49,622 nucleotides of DNA, from the NCBI GenBank assembly GCA_964513285.1, contig CAZEML010000008.1, forward strand, positions 1 to 49,622, read 5' to 3'. Shown piece after piece: positions 24,892-31,393 of the stretch (its first letter is position 1; the number at the start of each line of letters is the position of its first letter). Made by a program: the position numbers and the translations under genes. The stretch comes from UBA11606 sp964513285. Its GTDB lineage: Bacteria > Actinomycetota > Acidimicrobiia > Acidimicrobiales > Aldehydirespiratoraceae. The notes beneath the pieces are model-generated. The model searched no databases and was not told the DNA's origin. It was given only the letters and a program-made list of their open reading frames with translations.

Positions 24892-25272
24892 ATGGGATCG
24901 GTTCACCACATTTCCGGGAATGGCGACGTCGAGACGACGCACAGCGATCAGGGACCCCTTTCCGATGTCGTAGATGTCCAGGTCGACATCGAGGGCGTGC
25001 GGTACGTCGAGTACGACCGGCGGCCGGGATTGAGCGCGGGCGTCTACACCCTGCGGGCCGGGGTGACCGACCCGCAGTCGCCGCACCGTCAGGACGAGAT
25101 CTATGTCGTCGTGGCCGGGGCCGGGTCGATCGAGCTCGACGGCGCCACCCATCCGTTGCGACCCGGTTCGATGATCAGCGTGCCCCGTGACGTCGAGCAC
25201 CGGTTCGTCGACATCACCGAGGATCTCGTGCTCGCCGTGGTCTTCGGCCCGCCGGAGGGCTCGCTGGCGTGA
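24892..25272 (+). CDS. Cupin-domain protein
   Basis: A 126-residue single cupin. Motif 1 is represented by SPHRQDEIYVVVAGAGSIELDG (two adjoining pieces), with His and Glu ligands, and motif 2 by PGSMISVPRDVEHRF. A divalent metal site is therefore plausible; the activity is unknown. ATG 24892 follows GAGACT by 6 bases, a weak leaderless promoter divergent from mtr. The lipoprotein gene starts inside its stop codon. Confidence 0.85.
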   Translation: MGSVHHISGNGDVETTHSDQGPLSDVVDVQVDIEGVRYVEYDRRPGLSAGVYTLRAGVTDPQSPHRQDEIYVVVAGAGSIELDGATHPLRPGSMISVPRDVEHRFVDITEDLVLAVVFGPPEGSLA

Positions 25273-25706
25273 GCCGCGCCCTGCTCGTCGCCGTCGCCCT
25301 GCTGGCGGCGGCCTGCGCGTCTGCGGTCGACGAAACCGAACGGTCGGTCACCGGTGTGATCACCAGTCCCGGGCGGCTCGGGCTGGTGCACCTGCAGCCC
25401 GGTGACTGCATCCGAGATCAGCTCGCGGACGAGGTCGACGCGATGGTCGGGGTGCCGTGCAACCGGGAGCATCGAGCCCAGGTGGTCTCCATCGGCTCGG
25501 CTGAGGACTTCGACCTCGACGATCCGGCGGCGATCGACGAGCTGTGCACCCTCCCCGTCGAGGAGATTGGCCGGCAGTTGCTGACTCGCGACGACCTCCC
25601 GCAGATCGATGTCGCGCTCCTCTTCGCTGAGGACGGCAGTCGAGTGGCGTGCATCCTCGAGTTCGCCGAACCGATCACCGAGGACCTCGTCCGCCGCGCC
25701 GCGTGA
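25269..25706 (+). CDS. Predicted lipoprotein with septum-formation-like domain
   Basis: A 145-residue exported protein. Residues 1-15 form a hydrophobic signal followed by the lipobox LAAAC, lipidated Cys16. The rest has the cysteine pattern GDCI, VPCNREH and VACILEF seen in the actinobacterial septum-formation (DUF4190-associated) extracellular domain; the family link is tentative. GTG 25269 overlaps the cupin stop as GTGA, so a cytoplasmic cupin and an exported lipoprotein are translated together. Confidence 0.8.
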   Translation: MSRALLVAVALLAAACASAVDETERSVTGVITSPGRLGLVHLQPGDCIRDQLADEVDAMVGVPCNREHRAQVVSIGSAEDFDLDDPAAIDELCTLPVEEIGRQLLTRDDLPQIDVALLFAEDGSRVACILEFAEPITEDLVRRAA

Positions 25707-25709
25707 GAA

Positions 25710-26921
25710 CTAGCGACCGGCGCTCGGACGACCGTTGAGCGAGGCGATGCCGCGCATCGCGAGCAGTCCGGCGAGGCTCGGCAGGGCGACGATCGCCACC
25801 GCCTGACCGACCGACAGCGAGGACGCAGCGAGGACGCCGACGGCGGTGGGGATCCCCAGCGCTGTCAGGCTGGAGCCGGTCCGGAGCCACGCCAACCCGG
25901 CGCCTCGCCGGCCCTTCGTGCGTGCGGCGTCGTCGTACAGCTTGGGGAAGAAGACCGAGATCCCGATCCCGGCCACGACATAGCCGGCGAGGACCCACCA
26001 GCGGTCGGGCGCGAACGCCGCGATCGAGAGACCGATGCCCGACAGCAGGATCGCCAGCCGGAACACGGTGTCGCCGCCGAGTCGAGCGACCGCCTGGTCG
26101 CCGCCGAGCCGGCCGATCGTCATCCCGGTGGTGAACGCGACGAAGCCGAGACCGGCGAACCCTGCGGTCGTCCCGAGGTCTTCGGTGAGGCGGAACGCCG
26201 CCCAGTCGCTGGAGACCAGCTCGACGGTGATCGCGAATGCACCAGAGAGCGCGAGCGCCAGCAACGGTGCTTTGGACGGTGTCGAGCGCCCTGCGGCTCC
26301 GTCCGGCGATGTCGTCGGCTCGTCGTCGTGGTCTTCGTCGACCGCAAGCAGTCCGGCTCCGACGAACAGCAGCGCACCGATCATCAGCGCGGCGGCGATC
26401 GACAGATGGACCGGCAGCGACAGGCCGGCGTCGGCGGCTCGGGCCGCGGCGACGCCCCCGACGACGGTCCCGAGGCTCCAGAGCCCGTGCAGGCGGTTCA
26501 TGACCGGTGTGTGGCGACGGGCGCTCAGCCACGACCCCTGCAGGTTCATCGACACGTCGATCAGTCCGTCGGCCGCGGACATGGCTGCGAGCCCGACGAC
26601 CAACACGATCGGTGTCGTCGCCGTGCCGATGATCGGGAGCGCAGCGACCATCAGCGCACCACCCCACAGGAGGGTCCGACGGGTGCCGAATCGTTCGATC
26701 AACGCCGGAGCCCGAAGACTGCCGATCAGACCGACGGTCACGCCCAGCGTCATCGCCACGCCGAGCCCGTCGAGCCCGACGTCGACCCGCTCGCGGATCT
26801 CCGGGAGCCGGGGCACGAACGACGCGAACGCCGCCCCGTTGACGAAGAACTGGACCGCGACCGACGCGAGCGCCCGCTGGTCCGTGGCCGTGAACGTGGT
26901 CGGAGAGTCGGGTTCGTTCAC
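25710..26921 (-). CDS. MFS-family transporter
   Basis: A 403-residue polytopic membrane protein with about 12 hydrophobic helices in two halves. The loop GTRRTLLWGGALM between helices 2 and 3 and PVMNRLHGLWSLGTVVGG in the first half resemble MFS carriers of the FucP/YbjJ type. The substrate is unknown. GTG 26921 lies 6 bases after a TAGATT box, supporting this start. It ends 3 bases from the convergent lipoprotein gene. Confidence 0.85.
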   Translation of the reverse strand: MNEPDSPTTFTATDQRALASVAVQFFVNGAAFASFVPRLPEIRERVDVGLDGLGVAMTLGVTVGLIGSLRAPALIERFGTRRTLLWGGALMVAALPIIGTATTPIVLVVGLAAMSAADGLIDVSMNLQGSWLSARRHTPVMNRLHGLWSLGTVVGGVAAARAADAGLSLPVHLSIAAALMIGALLFVGAGLLAVDEDHDDEPTTSPDGAAGRSTPSKAPLLALALSGAFAITVELVSSDWAAFRLTEDLGTTAGFAGLGFVAFTTGMTIGRLGGDQAVARLGGDTVFRLAILLSGIGLSIAAFAPDRWWVLAGYVVAGIGISVFFPKLYDDAARTKGRRGAGLAWLRTGSSLTALGIPTAVGVLAASSLSVGQAVAIVALPSLAGLLAMRGIASLNGRPSAGR

Positions 26922-26927
26922 CGGCGC

Positions 26928-26933
26928 AATCTA
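26928..26933 (-). promoter_or_regulatory. -10 box of the MFS gene (TAGATT)
   Basis: Six bases separate the box from GTG 26921; leaderless start predicted. Confidence 0.5.
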
Positions 26934-26988
26934 GTCAGCGATGGGAGCGCACCCCGGCCTGCGGTCGGGCGGAGGGCGGCACGACGGC

Positions 26989-26994
26989 TACGGT
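26989..26994 (+). promoter_or_regulatory. -10 box of the MaoC-like gene (TACGGT)
   Basis: Eight bases separate the box from ATG 27003, with no ribosome site between them. Confidence 0.5.
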
Positions 26995-27002
26995 CACGGC
27001 CT

Positions 27003-27476
27003 ATGGATCGTCCCGTGTCCGGCAAGTGGTTCGAGGAGCTGACCGAGGGGTTGGTGATCCAGCACGTCATCCGGCGCACGATCACCGAGGCGGACAACGT
27101 CGGCTTCACCACGATGACGATGAACCCGGCCTGGTTGCACCTCGACGCCGACTACGCCGCCAACGAGACCGAGTTCGGCAAGCCGTTGGTCAACTCGTTG
27201 CTCACGCTGAGCCTCGCGGTCGGGATCTCGGTGCACGAGACGACGCTCGGCACGACCGTCGCCAACCTCGGGTTCGAGGAGAGCGTCTTTCCGGCGCCGG
27301 TGTTCCACGGTGACACCGTCAGAGTCGAGACCGAGGTGCTGAAGAGCCGCCCGTCGTCGTCTCGCCCGAACCAGGGCGTGGTGACCTTCGAGCACCGGGT
27401 CTTCAATCAGGACGAGGTGCTCGTGTGCCGAACCGTGCGCAACGCCCTCATGCACCGCCGGCCGGGCGGCGAGTGA
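27003..27476 (+). CDS. MaoC-family (hot-dog) acyl-CoA hydratase
   Basis: A 157-residue MaoC-like protein predicted to hydrate an enoyl-CoA thioester. Characteristic blocks are RRTITEADNVGFTTMTMNP, EFGKPLVNSLLTLSLAVGI, GTTVANLGFEE and PAPVFHGDTVRVETEV. ATG 27003 is fixed by the -10 box and by the family N-terminus. It faces a CitE-like lyase across 18 bases; in M. tuberculosis an adjacent pair of the same two families (Rv2499c/Rv2498c) has been linked to leucine-type CoA-ester breakdown. Confidence 0.87.
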   Translation: MDRPVSGKWFEELTEGLVIQHVIRRTITEADNVGFTTMTMNPAWLHLDADYAANETEFGKPLVNSLLTLSLAVGISVHETTLGTTVANLGFEESVFPAPVFHGDTVRVETEVLKSRPSSSRPNQGVVTFEHRVFNQDEVLVCRTVRNALMHRRPGGE

Positions 27477-27494
27477 AGGGCCGGCCGGGCTGAG

Positions 27495-28334
27495 TCAGTC
27501 GTCGGCTTGGGCGAGGGTCCGGCGGGCCTGGACCGCGACGGGCTCGTCGACCATCTGGCCTTCGAACGCGACCGAGGCGACGCCGCGAGCCTTGCCGTCC
27601 TCGTAGGCCTCCAGCAGTCGTCGCGCTCGGTCGACCTCGTCGGCGGAGGGGAGGAACGACTCGTTGGCGATGCCGACCTGCGCGGGGTGGATGCAGAGCT
27701 TGCCGGCGAAGCCCATCGCCCGGGCGTCGAGGCATTCCTGACGGCATCGGTCGTCGTCGGTGAAGTCGGCCACGATCTGGTCGATCACGGGGACCTCGGC
27801 GAGTCGGCCGGCCAGCGCGACGTGGGCCCGGGCGTAGGCGACTTCGTCGTTGCTGGGGGTCCGGACCCCACCCATGTCGGCGATGAAGTCCTCGGCGCCG
27901 AAGTAGCCCGCGCGGATGACGCGATGGGCGAGGAGGGCCCGAGCGTCGGCGACCCCGAGGGCGGTCTCGACGCCGCCGACGACGGGCAGGTCGAGGCCGC
28001 GTTGCGCCAAGCGTGACGACAAGGCGTCCAGACCGGAGATGGTCTCGATCTTCGGGACCACGAGGCCGGCCAGGCCGTCGGTCGGGATGCTGTCGAGATC
28101 GTCGTCGTGCCACGGCGTCGTCTCGTCGTTGACCCGGACGAGGATCGGAATCTGGCCGGCCAGTTCGGCGACGGCGGCTCGCATCTCGGTCCGGCCGGTG
28201 TCCTTCGCGTCGGGTGGGGTGGCGTCCTCGAGGTCGATCACCATCGCGTCGGCGCCGCTGCGGGGCATTTTGCGGAGGAGGTCGGGCCGGACGGCGGGAG
28301 CGAAGAGCAGTGAACGAATGCGACGGGGCAGCAC
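27495..28334 (-). CDS. HpcH/HpaI aldolase, CitE-like CoA-ester lyase
   Basis: TIM-barrel lyase of 279 residues acting on beta-hydroxyacyl-CoA esters. Motifs: RSLLFAPAVRPDLLRK, DAMVIDLEDATPPDAK with the Mg-binding Glu/Asp, VVPKIET, GVETALGV, FGAEDFIADMGG and GKLCIHPAQV. Candidate substrates are 3-hydroxy-3-methylglutaryl-CoA or malyl-type esters. GTG 28334 follows TACGGT by 6 bases. The length fits free-standing CitE-like proteins, not the citrate-lyase subunit. Confidence 0.88.
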   Translation of the reverse strand: MLPRRIRSLLFAPAVRPDLLRKMPRSGADAMVIDLEDATPPDAKDTGRTEMRAAVAELAGQIPILVRVNDETTPWHDDDLDSIPTDGLAGLVVPKIETISGLDALSSRLAQRGLDLPVVGGVETALGVADARALLAHRVIRAGYFGAEDFIADMGGVRTPSNDEVAYARAHVALAGRLAEVPVIDQIVADFTDDDRCRQECLDARAMGFAGKLCIHPAQVGIANESFLPSADEVDRARRLLEAYEDGKARGVASVAFEGQMVDEPVAVQARRTLAQADD

Positions 28335-28340
28335 CGCGCC

Positions 28341-28346
28341 ACCGTA
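28341..28346 (-). promoter_or_regulatory. -10 box of the CitE-like gene (TACGGT)
   Basis: Six bases separate the box from GTG 28334; leaderless start predicted. Confidence 0.5.
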
Positions 28347-28361
28347 CCGGCGCGGCCGTGG

Positions 28362-29603
28362 TCAGAGCAGTTCAGAGATCGTGTGGATCACGAGACCGGC
28401 GATGGCACCGACGACCGTGCCGTTGATGCGGATGAACTGCAGATCACGGCCGACCTGGAGTTCGATACGACGAGTCGTCGATTCGGTGTCCCACCGCTCG
28501 ACGGTCGTGGCGATCAGGTCGCTGACCTCGCTGCGGTAGCGCTCGATCAGCTGACCGGCCGCATGCTCGATCCATCGGTCGACCTGCGCTTGGAGCTCGG
28601 GGTCGGCAGTCAGTTGCTCACCGAACTGCTGGATCGCCGTGGTGGCCTGGCCGCGGAGCTCGCCGTCGGGGTCGTCGGCGGCGTCGAGGAGCCCGGCCTT
28701 CGTGCCACGCCACAAGGTCTCGATCCAGGCGCGGAACGACGGATGGTCGAGGAGGTCGGCCTTGAACGCCTCGGTGCGGGCGACGAGGGCGTCGTCGGTT
28801 TCGAGTCGGCCCGCGAACTCGGCGATGCGTCCATCGATCGACTGCCGGAGCTCGTGGTTCGGGTCGAGGCGGACGTCGGCGAGGAACCGGGTGATGACGT
28901 CGTAGATCTTGGCCAGGACCCGGTCGTCGATTCGTTCCGGGACGAACCATGGCGACTCTTCGTACATCCGAGCCTGCAGCGTCTCTCGGTTGTCCTCCAA
29001 GAAGGTGCCGAGGCCGGTGACGAGGGCATCGACCAACCGGTGGTGGTGACCGTCCTCTACGGAGCGCTCGATCGCAGTGCTCAGGAGCGGCGCCGCGGGC
29101 ATCGCCTCGATCCGCTCACGGACCACACCTTCGATGCCGGCGTGGACCTGTTCGTCGTCGATCGTGTGGAGCGCGACCTCGACCACACCGCCGAGCCGTT
29201 CGCTGACTCGGGCCGCGTTCTCGGGCGCTCGCAACCACTCGCCCAGGTGCCGCCCGACCTCGACCTCCGCCAGCCGGGTGGAGAGCACCTCGGCGGTCAG
29301 GAAGTTGGTCTCGACGAACTCACCGAGCCCGCGCCCGATCTCGTCCTTGCGACGGGCCACGATCGCCGTGTGGGGGATCGGAAGACCGAGGGGGTGACGG
29401 AAGAGGGCGACGACGGCGAACCAGTCGGCGATCGCGCCGACCATGGCCGCCTCCGCGGCGGCCTGGACATAGCCCCATGCCCCTTCGGCGCCAGCGGCGG
29501 TGGCGATCGCGTAGACCGCAGCGGCGAGCAGGAGCAGTCCGAACGCGACCGCCTTCATCCGCCGGAGCCCGCGGGCCCGGTCGCGATCCTCCACGCGCTC
29601 CAT
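28362..29603 (-). CDS. DUF445-family membrane protein
   Basis: A 413-residue protein of the DUF445 (YjiN-like) family, function unknown. It has a hydrophobic helix near residues 17-36, the conserved block AAMVGAIADWFAVVALFRHPLG (in two parts), PHTAIV and then a long alpha-helical region, ending in a C-terminal hydrophobic segment GAIAGLVIHTISELL. ATG 29603 is chosen because a TACGGT box lies 7 bases upstream; in-frame codons up to 29696 overlap the divergent promoter. Confidence 0.88.
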   Translation of the reverse strand: MERVEDRDRARGLRRMKAVAFGLLLLAAAVYAIATAAGAEGAWGYVQAAAEAAMVGAIADWFAVVALFRHPLGLPIPHTAIVARRKDEIGRGLGEFVETNFLTAEVLSTRLAEVEVGRHLGEWLRAPENAARVSERLGGVVEVALHTIDDEQVHAGIEGVVRERIEAMPAAPLLSTAIERSVEDGHHHRLVDALVTGLGTFLEDNRETLQARMYEESPWFVPERIDDRVLAKIYDVITRFLADVRLDPNHELRQSIDGRIAEFAGRLETDDALVARTEAFKADLLDHPSFRAWIETLWRGTKAGLLDAADDPDGELRGQATTAIQQFGEQLTADPELQAQVDRWIEHAAGQLIERYRSEVSDLIATTVERWDTESTTRRIELQVGRDLQFIRINGTVVGAIAGLVIHTISELL

Positions 29604-29610
29604 GGCCGGG

Positions 29611-29616
29611 ACCGTA
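29611..29616 (-). promoter_or_regulatory. -10 box of the DUF445 gene (TACGGT)
   Basis: Seven bases separate the box from ATG 29603; this sets the start of the gene. Confidence 0.55.
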
Positions 29617-29648
29617 CCGCTCGTTCGCACCGGCACGGCCGCGTCTGG

Positions 29649-29654
29649 CACGGT
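29649..29654 (+). promoter_or_regulatory. -10 box of the VOC gene (CACGGT)
   Basis: Seven bases separate this box from ATG 29662. The first base departs from TANNNT but the spacing is the same. Confidence 0.4.
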
Positions 29655-29661
29655 GTCGTCC

Positions 29662-30126
29662 ATGGCTGAAGGATCGACGAGACAACAGGGCGTCAACCGT
29701 GTGGTGATGGCGGTGCGCGATCTCGACGCGGGACGGGCGTTCTACGAGAAGTTGCTCGGCTGCACGTTCCATCCCGCGGACGACGAGGAAGCGGCCGAGT
29801 TCGGGGTCCGGATCCTGATGTCGTGGGACGGTGGCATCGAGCTCGTCGCGCCCATCGAGGGGCGGGACAGCCACATCGAGACGATCCTCGAGACCAAGGG
29901 CGAAGGCCTGATCGGTGTGGTCTGGGCCGTGCCCGATGCCGACGCATCGAAGGCCGCCGCGGAGGAGCTCGGCGTGCCGTCGTTCTTCACCCTCGACTAC
30001 GACCAGGCGCAGATCGACGCCAAGCTCCAGGGTCGGTTCACCCGCTACTACGAGCACTTCTTGATGCCCAGCGGTCCGTTGGGCGACGCCCAGGTGCTGG
30101 TCGGCGAGTTCGACGAACCCGAGTAG
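29662..30126 (+). CDS. VOC/glyoxalase-fold protein
   Basis: A 154-residue vicinal-oxygen-chelate protein with two beta-alpha-beta-beta-beta modules: VNRVVMAVRDLDAGRAFYEKLLGC begins the first, and GEGLIGVVWAVPDADASKAAAEELG the second. Substrate and metal are unclear. ATG 29662 agrees with the upstream box. Its TAG stop directly abuts the TAG of the convergent luciferase-like gene, with no intergenic base. Confidence 0.83.
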   Translation: MAEGSTRQQGVNRVVMAVRDLDAGRAFYEKLLGCTFHPADDEEAAEFGVRILMSWDGGIELVAPIEGRDSHIETILETKGEGLIGVVWAVPDADASKAAAEELGVPSFFTLDYDQAQIDAKLQGRFTRYYEHFLMPSGPLGDAQVLVGEFDEPE

Positions 30127-31332
30127 CTAGATCGAGATCGCGAACTCGGGCGGCACGGCGGCGTCGACCGCAGGGTCGACCGGATGGTTGAACTCCGGGA
30201 ACCGACGCTGGGCCTGCTCGCGGTATCGGGTGGTCGAGTGCACCGGGTCGGTGTCGAACTCGGGGATGACGTGCTTCCCGAAGACCTCGATCATCTCGAC
30301 GACCTGATCGTGGGTGAAGCCTTCGTCGGGGGTGCCGAACGCGACCTGATCGCAGCCGACGTCCTGGTACGCCTGCACCTGCTCGCACACCTCTTCGGGG
30401 TTGCCGCACAACATGTAGCCCTCGGCGATGGCGTAGTCGAGCATGGCGTCGTCGAGTTCGAAGTGGTCGCGACGGTTCGGCCACACGATCGCGTCGGGGC
30501 TCTGCGGCATCGAGTCGTGGTAGAGGTTGACCATCGAGACGCGGTAGCCGCGCAGGTTGCGCTTGGCCATCGCCCGAGCCTCCTCGCGGTCCTCCAGGCA
30601 GATGACGGCGTTGGTCATCATGACGTTGTTGTTCTGGAACTGGCCGACCGGGTCGGTGACCTCGGCCGCCGCCTCCTTGTACGCCTCGACCCGGCCCCGG
30701 AGGTTGTGGATCGGCTCGAAGTTGAACGCGATCGCGCCGAGCCCCATCGAACCCGCCTTGGCGTACGTCGCCGGGTTGCCGCACGCGACCCACATCGGTG
30801 GGTGACCGGTGCCGAACGGCTTCGGCAGGATGTTGTGCGGCGTCGGCACCGAGAACGACTCGCCGTGGTGCTCGTAGTCCTTCTGTTCCCACATCCGCGG
30901 GATCTCGCGGATGACCTCGTCCCACATCGCCTTGGTCTCGGAGAGCTCGGTGCCGTTGAAGGTGCGCACCTCGTGGCTGCCGGCGCCACGGCCGGTCCCG
31001 AACTCGAAACGGCCCTCGGTGAGGTGGTCCATCATCGCGGCCCGCTCGGCGATCCGGACCGGATGATCCTTCCCGGTCGGGAACGACGTGATGGCCGAGC
31101 CGACATGGATGCGTTCGGTCTTGGCCGCGACGTACCCCATCACCGGGTATGGCGCCGACATATGGCTGTACTCGGTCAACCCGTGGTGTTCGCCGAACCA
31201 GGCGTACTTCCAGTTGTGCCGGTCGCCGAGCACGGCGTACTCGACCTCACGTATGAGCATGAGGTGCTCGGACTCCGGGTCGTGCGCCGCCGGGCCGGGC
31301 AGGTAGCCGTTGAAGAAGAGACCGAATTCCAT
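30127..31332 (-). CDS. LLM-class flavin-dependent oxidoreductase
   Basis: Luciferase-like monooxygenase or F420-dependent enzyme of 401 residues with a TIM barrel: MEFGLFFNGYLPG, YAWFGEHHG, RIHVGSAITSFPTGKDHPVR (two motifs), AERAAMMDHLTEGRFEFGTGRG and CGNPEEVCEQVQAY. Whether it uses FMN or F420 cannot be told from sequence alone. ATG 31332 lies 6 bases after TAGCGT. It overlaps no neighbour but touches the VOC stop. Confidence 0.88.
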   Translation of the reverse strand: MEFGLFFNGYLPGPAAHDPESEHLMLIREVEYAVLGDRHNWKYAWFGEHHGLTEYSHMSAPYPVMGYVAAKTERIHVGSAITSFPTGKDHPVRIAERAAMMDHLTEGRFEFGTGRGAGSHEVRTFNGTELSETKAMWDEVIREIPRMWEQKDYEHHGESFSVPTPHNILPKPFGTGHPPMWVACGNPATYAKAGSMGLGAIAFNFEPIHNLRGRVEAYKEAAAEVTDPVGQFQNNNVMMTNAVICLEDREEARAMAKRNLRGYRVSMVNLYHDSMPQSPDAIVWPNRRDHFELDDAMLDYAIAEGYMLCGNPEEVCEQVQAYQDVGCDQVAFGTPDEGFTHDQVVEMIEVFGKHVIPEFDTDPVHSTTRYREQAQRRFPEFNHPVDPAVDAAVPPEFAISI

Positions 31333-31338
31333 GCCGCG

Positions 31339-31344
31339 ACGCTA
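31339..31344 (-). promoter_or_regulatory. -10 box of the LLM gene (TAGCGT)
   Basis: Six bases separate the box from ATG 31332; leaderless start predicted. Confidence 0.5.
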
Positions 31345-31393
31345 CGACCGCGGCCCCGGCCGGACCAAACGCCCGACCGGGTGAGGTCTCGCC

